Shown here in pieces: positions 8,462 to 16,976 of a stretch of 35,134 nucleotides of DNA. The translations under genes and the position numbers were made by a program. The notes under the pieces are model-generated. The model was not told the origin of the DNA. It saw nothing but the letters and a program-made list of their open reading frames with translations, and did not search any database. Where the stretch lies: contig CAZSOQ010000021.1 of the NCBI GenBank assembly GCA_964608495.1, positions 1 through 35,134 on the forward strand, written 5' to 3'. Numbering within the stretch: the stretch's first letter is position 1; each line of letters starts with the position of its first letter. This DNA comes from JAKORR01 sp964608495 (GTDB lineage: Bacteria > Armatimonadota > Zipacnadia > Zipacnadales > FEN-943).

Positions 8462-11275
8462 TCAGCCTAGCCGGCGCGCCTGAAAGCCCTTGGCGATCTG
8501 GCCCGCGGCGAGGGGGATCAGGCTCATACCCAGCACCAGGAGCCACCCGTCGGCGCCCGGATCCACCACGCGCAGGACGGAGGCGAGCAGAGGGACCCTG
8601 GCCGCGGCCAGGAGCAGAAGCACGCACAGCGCCAGCGCTCCCCAGACGTAGGGATTGCGCGTCACCTCGTTCCGCAGAGCCCCCGAGCGGGCCGAGCGCA
8701 GGTTGAACACGTGCCAGAGCTGGGCGAAGGCCAGGGTCAGGAAGGAGACGGTGACGGCCTGCTCAGTGCCCAGGCCCAGCGGGCCAAGCGCGATGGCGAG
8801 AGCGCCCAGGACGGCCGCGGTGATGAGCAGGCCGTACAGAGCGATCTCGAGCCAGTGCCTGTTCGTGAGGAGCGGCTCCTTCGGGTCCCGTGGGGGCAGA
8901 CGCATGATGCCCGGCTCGCCTTCCCCCACGCCCAAGGCGAGGGCGGGAAAGACGTCAGTGACCAGGTTCAGGAACAGGATCTGCAGGGGGAGCAAGGGCA
9001 GGGGAGCGTCTGCGAGCACGGCCAGCGACACGGTCAATACCTCGGCTACATTGCACGAGAGCAGGTACACGACGAAGCGGCGGATGTTGGCGAAGATCAC
9101 CCGGCCCTGCTCGACGGCGGCCAGGATCGTCTCGAAGGCATCATCCTTGAGCACCATGTCGGCGGCCTCGCGTGCCACCTGCGTGCCCCTCAGCCCCATC
9201 GCGATACCTATGTCCGCCTTCTTCAGCGCCGGCGCGTCGTTGACCCCGTCCCCGGTCATGGCCACTACCGCGCCGCTCTCCTGATGCAGGGCTATCAGGT
9301 CCAGCTTCTGCTTGGGGGTCACCCGCGCGAAGAGCATCGCCCGCCTAAAGCGCTCCTTCTCCTCGTCGGACAGCTCGGCGGGGTCCCTGATCTCGCTGCC
9401 CAGGATCACACGGGCCGCTGGGGCGGAGGATGACGCCGGGCCCGCGCCCTGCTCACCCGCCTCCGCCTCCACCAGCCCGACGGACTCCGCCACGTTGCGG
9501 GCCGTGATGGCCTGGTCGCCCGTGACCATGACCACACGGATCCCCGCGGCGGTGCATTGGGCGATCGCGTCCGGCACCTGCCGCCGAGGCGGGTCAAGCA
9601 GTCCCACGAGGCCGACGAAGGTCAGGCCCTCATAGGGCCGCTCCTCGACCGAGGCAGCGTTCTTGACCGCCAGACCGATGACCCGCAGGCCGAAGGCCGC
9701 CATCTCCTCGTTGCGGGCGAGCCAGCGCCGCCGGTCTGCGTCACTCAACTCGCCCTCGCCGTCGTCGGCCAGGACGCGCGAGCAGGCCGCGAGCACCGAC
9801 TCGGGGGCCCCCTTCACCATCACACGATATTCCTGCACACCCGTCGCCCCGCCCCCGGCCTGCCTATGGTAGGTGGCCATCATGTTGGTCCCAGGGTCGA
9901 AGGCCTCCTCGTGCACCTCGGGGAGGGATGCAAGAAGGCTTCGGCGATGCAGGCCGCCCTTGGCACCCGCGATGAGCAGCGCCCTCTCAAGGGGGTCGGC
10001 GATGATGACCTCACGTCCGTAGGGCTCAGCCAGGTCGTCGGGAGCCGAGGTGCACAGCACCCCCACCTCCAGAGCCTGCCGCAGCACCGGGTCGTCCCCG
10101 GGACTCACCGGGCGGCCGTCTCGCCAGAAGGCGCTCTCCGCCTCGTCGCCGGGCGCGCTGACCTGGATATCCCCCGAGGGAAGCGAGAAGGCGGCCACGG
10201 TCATGCGGTTCTCGGTCAGGGTACCGGTCTTGTCCGTGAAGATGACGTTGGTCGCGCCCAGAGTCTCGACGGCCGAGAGGCGGGTGACGAGGGCCTGGCG
10301 ACGGGCCATGCGCAACATGCCCCGCGCCAGGGCTGCTGTGGCCACGATGGGCAGGCCCTCCGGGATGGTGGCCACCGCCAGGGCGATGCCCGTCTCGACC
10401 ATCAGCAGCAGGTCCTTGCCCGCCACCACGCCGCTCACTATCACCGCGACCGCGATGGCCAGCGTCACCCCCACGAGCTTCTGGCCCAACTGGTCTAGCC
10501 GTCTCTCCAGCGGAGTCGTCGTCTCCTCGGTGGTCTCGACAAGCTGCGAGATGAGGCCCAGTTCGGTGGCCATGCCGGAGGCGACGACCACCCCCTCGGC
10601 CGTGCCCCGCGTGATGGCTGTGCCCTTGTACAGCATGCTGGAGCGCTCGGCCAGGGGAGCGCCCTCGGCCACGGGGTCCGGGGTCTTGGCCACCGGCAGG
10701 GACTCGCCCGTGAGAGCCGATTCGTCTGCCTGCAGCCTCGAGGCCTGGACGATCCGCAGATCGGCAGTGACGATGTCTCCCGCCTCGACCAGGGCCAGGT
10801 CGCCCGGGACGAGGCACTCCGCGGGCACGTCCTCGGTCTTGCCCTCCCGGCGGACACGGGCGGTCACGTGGCCCATCCGCTGCAGGGCTTCCATCGAGCG
10901 GGCGGCGCGGATCTCGGTGAGAAAGCCGATGGCCCCGTTGATGACGATTACGACGGCGATGGCGAAGCCCTCCACCCACTCCTGGAAAAGGAAGGACACG
11001 CCGGCCGCGACCACGAGAAGCAGTACCACCAGGCTCGTGAACTGGTCCAGCAGGATGCGCCAGGGGCTGCGGCGCTTGGCCTGTCTGAGACGGTTGACGC
11101 CGTACTGCCGCCGCCTACGGCCGACCTCTGCCTCGTCCAGGCCCACCTGCGGGTCCACTCCCAGCTCCGCCGCCACGTCCTGCCAGGGGCGTGACCAGGC
11201 CCGCTCAGGCAGCGGAGGGCTGCCCCGGGGCTGCAGAGCCGTTCCCGCAGAGCCTTCGTCGCAGGGCTCGCTCAT
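8462..11275 (-). CDS. Cation-transporting P-type ATPase, Ca2+ (P2A/PacL-like) type
   Basis: This is a 937-residue protein from the ATG at 11275. An in-frame TTG at 11311, abutting the clC stop, would add 12 residues; neither start has a clear ribosome site. All hallmarks are present: actuator TGES, phosphorylation site DKTGTLTE at Asp348, PEGLP in M4 with Glu306, and hinge TGDGVNDAPALKKADIG. Glu306 and Asp348 are 42 residues apart, as Glu309 and Asp351 are in SERCA. M5 carries SCNVAEV and M6 carries NLVTD, matching the SERCA Ca2+-ligand positions Asn768/Glu771 and Asn796/Thr799/Asp800. These ligands support Ca2+ (possibly Mn2+) export rather than Na+/K+ exchange. The N-terminus has the cation-ATPase N domain and the end has the C-terminal bundle. 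It lies 36 bases behind clC on the same strand and is probably co-transcribed from the promoter at 13202-13230. Confidence 0.92.
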   Translation of the reverse strand: MSEPCDEGSAGTALQPRGSPPLPERAWSRPWQDVAAELGVDPQVGLDEAEVGRRRRQYGVNRLRQAKRRSPWRILLDQFTSLVVLLLVVAAGVSFLFQEWVEGFAIAVVIVINGAIGFLTEIRAARSMEALQRMGHVTARVRREGKTEDVPAECLVPGDLALVEAGDIVTADLRIVQASRLQADESALTGESLPVAKTPDPVAEGAPLAERSSMLYKGTAITRGTAEGVVVASGMATELGLISQLVETTEETTTPLERRLDQLGQKLVGVTLAIAVAVIVSGVVAGKDLLLMVETGIALAVATIPEGLPIVATAALARGMLRMARRQALVTRLSAVETLGATNVIFTDKTGTLTENRMTVAAFSLPSGDIQVSAPGDEAESAFWRDGRPVSPGDDPVLRQALEVGVLCTSAPDDLAEPYGREVIIADPLERALLIAGAKGGLHRRSLLASLPEVHEEAFDPGTNMMATYHRQAGGGATGVQEYRVMVKGAPESVLAACSRVLADDGEGELSDADRRRWLARNEEMAAFGLRVIGLAVKNAASVEERPYEGLTFVGLVGLLDPPRRQVPDAIAQCTAAGIRVVMVTGDQAITARNVAESVGLVEAEAGEQGAGPASSSAPAARVILGSEIRDPAELSDEEKERFRRAMLFARVTPKQKLDLIALHQESGAVVAMTGDGVNDAPALKKADIGIAMGLRGTQVAREAADMVLKDDAFETILAAVEQGRVIFANIRRFVVYLLSCNVAEVLTVSLAVLADAPLPLLPLQILFLNLVTDVFPALALGVGEGEPGIMRLPPRDPKEPLLTNRHWLEIALYGLLITAAVLGALAIALGPLGLGTEQAVTVSFLTLAFAQLWHVFNLRSARSGALRNEVTRNPYVWGALALCVLLLLAAARVPLLASVLRVVDPGADGWLLVLGMSLIPLAAGQIAKGFQARRLG

Positions 11276-11311
11276 GGCGTTGGGCGCCGACGGGGGGACC
11301 CGCCGGCGCAA

Positions 11312-13132
11312 TCAGTCAAAATGCTCGACCGCCACGGTCTGATCTAGGTCCCTGTGCCGGGCCATCAGTGCCCGATTATAGGCCGACAGGATGTTCTTGC
11401 GCGTCACCAGCCCCAACAGCCGCGTGTGATCGTCCCGTTCCACCACGGGCAGCCTGCCCACGTCCATCATACCCAGCTTCATGAGGGCCTGGTTCAGGGT
11501 CTCATCCGGGAAGGCCACGATAAGATCGTGGCTGGCGATCCTGCTGACGGGCGCCTCGGCCAGGCCCTGGGACAACCCGCGCCGCAGGTCCCCGATGGTG
11601 ACGATGCCGCGCAGCTTGCCGTCCGTGCCTACCACGGGGAAGCCGTGGTGCTTGGTCTCCTCGAAGAGGTGCAGAATCTCCTGGACAGTCTGGTCGGCCC
11701 TGGCGCTCAGGATTTCGGTGCTCATGGCGTCGGCTACAGTCAGCTCACTGAGCAGGGCAGGCTCGAGAGCCAGGTCAATGTGGATGCGGCGACGCACCAG
11801 TTTGAGGTTGTAGATGCTGAAGCGGTAGATGGCCTGGGCGACGGCCACGGCCACGGCGCAGGCCAGCATCAGCGGGAGGATCATGCGGTAGTCCTGGGTC
11901 ATCTCGTAGACGATGAGTACGGCGGTGACGGGCGCGCGGCCCGCGGCGGCGAAGACGGCGCCCATGCCGACCAGGGCGTAGGCCGAGGGGGAGGTAGCGG
12001 CGCCGGGCACGCCCGCCTCAGCCAGCGCCCCAAAGCCCGCGCCGACCATGCAGCCCATGAAGAGGCTGGGCGCGAAGACGCCGCCGGAGCCGCCGGAGCC
12101 CAGGGTCATCGTGGTGGCCAGAAGCTTGAGCACGAGCAGCCCGGCGACGATCGAGAGGAAGGCGAATTGCCCCGTGAGGACCAGGTGCATGGTGTCGTAC
12201 CCGACGCCGAAGACGCCCAGGTTGCAGGCATCGTAGTCGCCGATGAGAGCGAGCGCCAGGAAGCCGAGCAGACCGACTATCAGCCCGCCGGGCACGGGCT
12301 TGAGCCAATCGGGGATGGGGATCATGTCCCAGAAGTCTTCCATGGAGTACAGGAAGGCGATGAAGGCGATGCCGACGAGGGCGCAGAGGACACCGAGGAC
12401 GCCGAACATGGGTAGCTCGGTGACGCTGGCCACGGAGTACTTGGGGATGAGGAAGGCGGGATGGTCGCCGAGACAGGCGCGGCCGATGGTGGTGGCGCAG
12501 AAGGACGAGACGACGACGGGGGCAAAGGAGGCCGCTCCCCAGTCGCGGAGGATGAGCTCGAGCGCGAAGAAGGCGCCGGCGAGCGGGGCGTTGAAGGTGG
12601 CGGCCACGCCCCCCGCAGCCCCGCAGGCGACCATGGTGCGCGTGAATCGCGGGGGCAGCCTGAAGGCCTGCGCGAGCGTCGAGCCGAGGGCCGAGCCTAT
12701 CTGCACGATGGGACCCTCTCGCCCCACCGAGCCCCCCGAGCCTATGCAGATCGAGGAGGCGAGGGCCTTCACCACCGACACGCGGGGTCGGATGCGCCCA
12801 CCCCTCATGGCGACGGCTTCCATCACCTCGGGCACACCGTGGCCCTTGGCCTCGCGCGCCAGGAAGTAGACGAGCAGCCCCACGGGCAGACCGCCGATGG
12901 CCGGGATGACCGTCCATCGGAAGTCGCCCATCAGGCCCTTCAGGCTCTCGCCGAGTATGCCGAAGAACACATGGGTGAAGCCGCCGATGAGGTAGCGGAA
13001 GGCCACGGCCCCCAGTCCTGCCGCGATTCCGACCAACACGGCCAGCGAGAGGACCAGCGCTGGTCGGGGCAGCAGGCGCTCCGCGGGCTCGAGGCACTCC
13101 TCGCCGGCAGCATCGGCGGGGGCTCTGTGCAT
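11312..13132 (-). CDS. ClC-family chloride channel/transporter with two CBS domains
   Basis: This is a 606-residue protein. The ATG at 13132 has GGTGGAG about 8 bases upstream. The membrane part (about 25-440) shows the ClC signatures GSGGSVGREGP, with gating glutamate Glu139 (E148 of E. coli ClC-ec1), FNAPLAG, and GSGGSGGVFAPSLFMG. The position of the internal proton glutamate (E203 in ClC-ec1) is Leu193 in ALELILRD, while the neighbour E202 is kept as Glu192. Loss of that glutamate is typical of channel-type ClCs, so H+ coupling may be absent or different. Two CBS domains follow (about 455-515 and 525-590: VADAMSTEIL, VVGTDGKLRGIVT, VVERDDHTRLLGLVT) and suggest regulation by adenine nucleotides. 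Its own strong promoter and a stem-loop leader lie upstream, and the ATPase gene follows directly. Confidence 0.93.
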   Translation of the reverse strand: MHRAPADAAGEECLEPAERLLPRPALVLSLAVLVGIAAGLGAVAFRYLIGGFTHVFFGILGESLKGLMGDFRWTVIPAIGGLPVGLLVYFLAREAKGHGVPEVMEAVAMRGGRIRPRVSVVKALASSICIGSGGSVGREGPIVQIGSALGSTLAQAFRLPPRFTRTMVACGAAGGVAATFNAPLAGAFFALELILRDWGAASFAPVVVSSFCATTIGRACLGDHPAFLIPKYSVASVTELPMFGVLGVLCALVGIAFIAFLYSMEDFWDMIPIPDWLKPVPGGLIVGLLGFLALALIGDYDACNLGVFGVGYDTMHLVLTGQFAFLSIVAGLLVLKLLATTMTLGSGGSGGVFAPSLFMGCMVGAGFGALAEAGVPGAATSPSAYALVGMGAVFAAAGRAPVTAVLIVYEMTQDYRMILPLMLACAVAVAVAQAIYRFSIYNLKLVRRRIHIDLALEPALLSELTVADAMSTEILSARADQTVQEILHLFEETKHHGFPVVGTDGKLRGIVTIGDLRRGLSQGLAEAPVSRIASHDLIVAFPDETLNQALMKLGMMDVGRLPVVERDDHTRLLGLVTRKNILSAYNRALMARHRDLDQTVAVEHFD

Positions 13133-13163
13133 GGTGCCGACTCCACCACCCCTAGACTGAATC

Positions 13164-13190
13164 GCCGGCCCGCCTGGAGGCTGGGCCGGC
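13164..13190 (-). other. Stem-loop in the clC 5' leader
   Basis: GCCGGCCC and GGGCCGGC pair perfectly (8 bp) around an 11-base loop that can itself form a short GCC/GGC stem. It lies between the predicted transcription start (about 13195) and the clC ribosome site, so it would be the first structure in the mRNA. It also lies downstream of the sulfatase gene on the same strand and could weaken read-through. No U-tract follows. The fluoride riboswitch often linked to ClC genes was looked for and its conserved segments were not found. Confidence 0.4.
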
Positions 13191-13201
13191 TCTCACTGGG
13201 C

Positions 13202-13230
13202 AATATAGCCAAGGGGCCGCCGGGTGTCAA
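13202..13230 (-). promoter_or_regulatory. Sigma-70-type promoter for clC (and ATPase)
   Basis: On the minus strand a perfect -35 TTGACA (complement of 13225-13230) is followed after 17 bases by the -10 TATATT (complement of 13202-13207). Transcription would start near 13195 and give a leader of about 60 bases before the clC ATG at 13132. In such a G+C-rich region a match this good by chance is unlikely. Confidence 0.75.
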
Positions 13231-13249
13231 ACCACCGGCCGCGCGCGGC

Positions 13250-14662
13250 TCACCACCTCCCTACTCGCTCGGCTCCCGGGTCCTCGGCCTCCACCAGACT
13301 GTCCAGGAGCTGGTGCACCAGCTCCTCGCGCACCTGCCGATACCCGGCATCCCACCACAGGTTCCGCGTCTCGTCGGGGTCGCTCTCCGGGTCGTACAGC
13401 TCCCCCTCGCGGGACCCGTGATGCGCCACAAGCTTGTACCGGCCCATCCGCAACATCGTCGCGTGGACGGGGGGCACCCGAGGGGTCTCCGATTCGCGGT
13501 AGAAGCACAGCGTGCTCTCGCGGGTGCTCCAGGCCTCGCCACGCGCCGCCGGGAGCAGCGAGCGGCCCTGCATGGGCCTGGGCGCCTCGATCCCGGCCAC
13601 CTCCAGCATCGTCGGCGCGAAGTCCACGAGGTTGGCGAAGCCGCCCACGCGGCGCCCGGCCGCCAGGTGCCGCGGCCAGCGGGCGACGAGAGGCACGCGC
13701 ACAGCCCCCTCGTAGAAGAAGGGCCCCTTGAGGAGCAGGCCGTGGTCACCTAGCATATCCCCGTGGTCGCTGGTGAACACCACCAGCGTGTTTTCGGCCT
13801 GGCCACTCTCCTCGAGCGCGTCGAGCACCCGGCCGATCTCGTGATCCAGGAAGCTCACCATGCCCCAGTAGGCCGCCACCATCCCCCGGATCTGCTCCTC
13901 GCTGAACTGCACGAACCCCGGCCCGTCCCGGTATGTCTTGAGGTGCCCCTCGCGCTGGCACCAGGGCTTGCCCTCCAGCTCCCCCGGCACGTAGCGCGGC
14001 AGCGGCACGCTCGCGGGGTCGTACATCTCCAGGTACTCCAGCGGCGGATCGAAGGGGTGATGGGGGTCGAACAGGCTCATCCAGGCGAAGAAGGGCCCGT
14101 CCCGCTCCTCGCGCAGGAACTGGACGGTCCGCTCGGCCGCCCAGTGAGTGAAGTGCCTGTCGGCCGGATGGCCCACGCCCCCCATCGCGATGGGATAGGG
14201 CGGCTCGGGCTTCGGCGGGGCCGGCGGTAGGCTCTGCAGCCACCGCCACCAGGCGTTCTCGTCACCCCAGTCGCCGCCCGGGTGATGGGCCCACTCGTAC
14301 ACCCGGTAGCCGTCGTCCAGCCTCGGCTCGACCCGGTGGTCGCAGCAGGCGCCCAGGTGCAGCTTGCCTATCAGCCCGCAGTCATAGCCTGCGTCGGCCA
14401 GCAGGCGCGTGAACAGCACCTCGTGTCGCGGCAGGTCCATGCCGTTCGCGTTCAGCCCGCAGACGTGCGGATAGCGCCCCGTGTACATGCTCGCCCGCGT
14501 CGGCGCGCACACGGGGTTGGGCGCGTAGCAGTGCTCAAAGACGACGCCCTCGCGCGCCAGTTGGTCCAACCGAGGCGTCCGCACGTGGGGGTTGCCGTAG
14601 CACCCCAGCGTGTCGTACCGCTGCTGGTCGGTCGTGAGAACGAGGATGTTGGGTCTGTCCAT
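13250..14662 (-). CDS. Sulfatase (arylsulfatase/alkaline-phosphatase superfamily), Cys-type
   Basis: This is a 470-residue protein. The ATG at 14662 has GAGGTGA about 8 bases upstream and begins directly with the sulfatase core MDRPNILVLTTDQQRYDTLG, with metal-binding Asp residues. The active-site sequence CAPTR at Cys52-Arg56 matches the C-x-P-x-R signature in which Cys is converted to formylglycine; ASMYTGRYPHV follows. Later metal and substrate segments are seen: MSLFDPHHPFDPP and VFTSDHGDMLGDHG. It removes sulfate esters, probably from a polysaccharide. No signal peptide is visible, so either it works in the cytoplasm on imported sugars or its export signal is not recognised. No formylglycine-generating or anSME maturase gene is in the window. 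It lies 44 bases behind the exchanger gene, probably in one transcript. Confidence 0.92.
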   Translation of the reverse strand: MDRPNILVLTTDQQRYDTLGCYGNPHVRTPRLDQLAREGVVFEHCYAPNPVCAPTRASMYTGRYPHVCGLNANGMDLPRHEVLFTRLLADAGYDCGLIGKLHLGACCDHRVEPRLDDGYRVYEWAHHPGGDWGDENAWWRWLQSLPPAPPKPEPPYPIAMGGVGHPADRHFTHWAAERTVQFLREERDGPFFAWMSLFDPHHPFDPPLEYLEMYDPASVPLPRYVPGELEGKPWCQREGHLKTYRDGPGFVQFSEEQIRGMVAAYWGMVSFLDHEIGRVLDALEESGQAENTLVVFTSDHGDMLGDHGLLLKGPFFYEGAVRVPLVARWPRHLAAGRRVGGFANLVDFAPTMLEVAGIEAPRPMQGRSLLPAARGEAWSTRESTLCFYRESETPRVPPVHATMLRMGRYKLVAHHGSREGELYDPESDPDETRNLWWDAGYRQVREELVHQLLDSLVEAEDPGAERVGRW

Positions 14663-14706
14663 GTGGGCTGTCACCTCGGGGGCAGGCCTTGGCCCCAGCG
14701 GGCGGT

Positions 14707-16878
14707 CTAGATCCCATGGTCCTGCTTCTCGGCCAGGGGCACCGCTTCCAGCCCCGCGCGGACCGTGATGATGGTCTTGCGACATCGCAGGGCAATGTCC
14801 TCGGCCAGGCAGCCAAAGAACAGCCTGCGCAGGCCCCGGGAGGTGCCGGAGGCCATTACCAGGATGTCGTGGTCCCGCGCCGCCTCGAGCACCGCCGGCA
14901 GCCGGGCCTCGGTCCGAGCTAGGATGCAACTGACCTCGGCCGGCACCCCCACCCTCGCGATCCAGTCGCCCATCCGCTCGCGCGCCTCTTCTCCATCGCG
15001 ACCGCTGGCCTCTGGCGGAAGCATGCAGAGCAAAGTCAACTCGTGATGCTCAACGCTGGCCAGAGCCGCCACCACGGGCTCGATGGGCTCCATGTCCTGA
15101 ATGCTCGTCAAGGGCACGAGGATCCTCTCGGTGTGCAGGGGGCCGGCGAACTTGACCAGGATGACGGGGCACAGGGCCTCGCGCGCCACCTCGTCCACCA
15201 CGCGGCGAAACTCGGTGGCCGTGCCCCTGAGAGGGTGACCGAGCACGATGGCCTGTGCACCCTCCGCCTCGGCCACGCTGTACAGGCCGATGGCGGGCGT
15301 GGGGGCGAATTCGACCGTGGCGGCCATGGGGTACCCCATGCTCGCCGCCTCGGCTCTGGCGAGCGCGAAGAGCGCTCGGGTATCGCGGTCCAGCTCGCCG
15401 CCCCAGAAGTCCTCCGGCTCCTCCTCGACCATGACGTGGACGCCCAGGGGACTGGCGCCGTAATAGTGGGCCATGAGGGTGGTGACGCGGGCCAGCCCGC
15501 GCGCCGTCTGAGGATGGCCGATGCCGAAGACCACAGTGCCCACGGTGCGTTCGGGGGCCGTGAGCTTGGGCCACGTCCATGGTACGACCTGGACGTCACC
15601 CAGGGTCTGGGACGGGGCGGGCCGTAGTTCGACGCCCGCTGCCTCGGCTCCGGCCTCGCCGGCCCGGGTGAGGACCAGTCTGAGCAGCGGCGGCCCGATC
15701 AGCTCGTTGACGACCACCGAGGCGACCACGACGTTGATGAGCAGCGAGCGGACGATGGCCAGCGACGCGTCCTGCTGGACGAGATAGGCCAGACCGATGG
15801 CCAGGCCCGCCTGGCTGAGCAGGCCCAGCCCCAGGAATCGCTTCATCCGGGGGTCGAGATGACTGCGGCGGGCCCCGGCCCAGGCTCCCAGCAGCTTCCC
15901 CGCGGCGCGGGCGAGCACGAACACCGTGCCGACGACGCCGCCGGCCACGATCTCCCGGATGTGCAGTTGGGCGCCGGCGAGGGCGAAGAAGATGCCGTAG
16001 ATGGGCGGCTCGAAGTCGTTGATTGCCCGAAAGGCTCTGACGTCCCTGCGGTCGCGGTTGACCACTGCCGCGCCGGCGGCCAGGCCGGCGAGCATGGCCG
16101 AGAAGCCCAGGTACTCGGCGATGCCGCCGCAGAAGAACACGGCGCCGAGGGCGAAGACCAGCACGTCGGCGCGGCGGGAGAGCCGATGGACGACCAGGTC
16201 AATGCTCAGGCCGACCAGAAGTCCCAGCGCCAGGGAGCCGAGGATGACGGCCAGGGGCATGGCGGCCTGCAGCCAGATCTCCGAGGGAGAGGTGCCCAGC
16301 AGCGCCCGCGCGACCACGACGGCGATGCCGAAGAGCGTGATGCTGGCCCCGTTGTTGATTGCCACGCTCGAGAGCACGAGGCGCGATAGGGGGCCGGCGG
16401 CCCCCAGCTCCCGCACGACGGCGATGGTCGAGGCGGGCGCCGTCGCCACAGCTATCGAGCCCGCCAGCAGCCCCGCCGACAGGCACACCTGCCACGTGGT
16501 CAGCACGCCGAAAGCCTGGGTGAGACAGCCCGCCAGGCCCGTGCCCACCCCCGCCAGGACAAAGCAGGCGAAGGACTCGCCCAGTCCCACGCCCACGAGC
16601 AACCGGGCGCCTCGCCGCAACTGCTGCAGGTCCAAGCTCTCGCCGATCCCGAAGGCCACAAGCATGAGGGCGATGTCCGTGAAGGTCTGCAGCCGGCCTT
16701 CGAGCAGGTCGGCGGGAAGAAGGTCGAACCCGACCGGCCCCAGCAGGAGGCCCGCGACGATGTACCCCGTGACCGAGGGGAAGCGGATGCGCTTCGCCAG
16801 CTCGGCGGCCGCGAAGCCGACGGCCAGCAGCAGGCTGAGGCCAAGGATTGGGCTGACTGGTCCCGGTTCGGGGCTCAT
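14707..16878 (-). CDS. CPA2-type cation/proton exchanger fused to two Usp domains
   Basis: This is a 723-residue protein from an ATG with weak upstream AAGG. Residues 8-405 form a Na+/H+-exchanger membrane domain with about 12-13 helices, starting ELAKRIRFPSVTGYIVAGLLLGP, and with the unwound-helix segment ATAPASTIAVVRELG. Where exchangers carry the ion-binding Asp pair (DD or ND), this protein reads Asn175-Asn176 in VAINNGASITLFG. Asn-Asn may be a subfamily trait, but it argues against standard electrogenic Na+/H+ exchange. The cytoplasmic part has two universal-stress-protein-like domains, about 440-580 and 590-712. The second ends GTSRGLRRLFFGCLAEDIALR, close to the Usp nucleotide loop but with Cys for the usual Ser. 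Such fusions are thought to sense nucleotide or stress state. The sulfatase gene follows after 44 bases. Symbol withheld because KefB, NapA and other subgroups cannot be told apart here. Confidence 0.88.
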   Translation of the reverse strand: MSPEPGPVSPILGLSLLLAVGFAAAELAKRIRFPSVTGYIVAGLLLGPVGFDLLPADLLEGRLQTFTDIALMLVAFGIGESLDLQQLRRGARLLVGVGLGESFACFVLAGVGTGLAGCLTQAFGVLTTWQVCLSAGLLAGSIAVATAPASTIAVVRELGAAGPLSRLVLSSVAINNGASITLFGIAVVVARALLGTSPSEIWLQAAMPLAVILGSLALGLLVGLSIDLVVHRLSRRADVLVFALGAVFFCGGIAEYLGFSAMLAGLAAGAAVVNRDRRDVRAFRAINDFEPPIYGIFFALAGAQLHIREIVAGGVVGTVFVLARAAGKLLGAWAGARRSHLDPRMKRFLGLGLLSQAGLAIGLAYLVQQDASLAIVRSLLINVVVASVVVNELIGPPLLRLVLTRAGEAGAEAAGVELRPAPSQTLGDVQVVPWTWPKLTAPERTVGTVVFGIGHPQTARGLARVTTLMAHYYGASPLGVHVMVEEEPEDFWGGELDRDTRALFALARAEAASMGYPMAATVEFAPTPAIGLYSVAEAEGAQAIVLGHPLRGTATEFRRVVDEVAREALCPVILVKFAGPLHTERILVPLTSIQDMEPIEPVVAALASVEHHELTLLCMLPPEASGRDGEEARERMGDWIARVGVPAEVSCILARTEARLPAVLEAARDHDILVMASGTSRGLRRLFFGCLAEDIALRCRKTIITVRAGLEAVPLAEKQDHGI

Positions 16879-16910
16879 GGTCCAGGCCTTCGCAGAGATG
16901 CGGGCGGAAG

Positions 16911-16928
16911 ATAGGTTACCCTATTGTA
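16911..16928 (-). promoter_or_regulatory. -10-like element overlapping an inverted repeat upstream of the exchanger gene
   Basis: In the 98-base gap before the exchanger start, the minus strand reads TACAAT (complement of 16923-16928), a good -10. It runs straight into the inverted repeat ATAGG-GTAA-CCTAT (16911-16924). No convincing -35 lies 16-18 bases upstream. The repeat overlaps the expected transcription start and could be an operator or a small GNRA-loop hairpin in the mRNA. Confidence 0.4.
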
Positions 16929-16976
16929 CACTGAAGCGCCGGGGCGACGGGGATTCCGGCGGGAGCGCTTCCGGGG

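Noticed and set aside
13133..13249. Fluoride riboswitch upstream of clC
   Set aside because: The conserved fluoride riboswitch segments are absent; only a simple hairpin is present.
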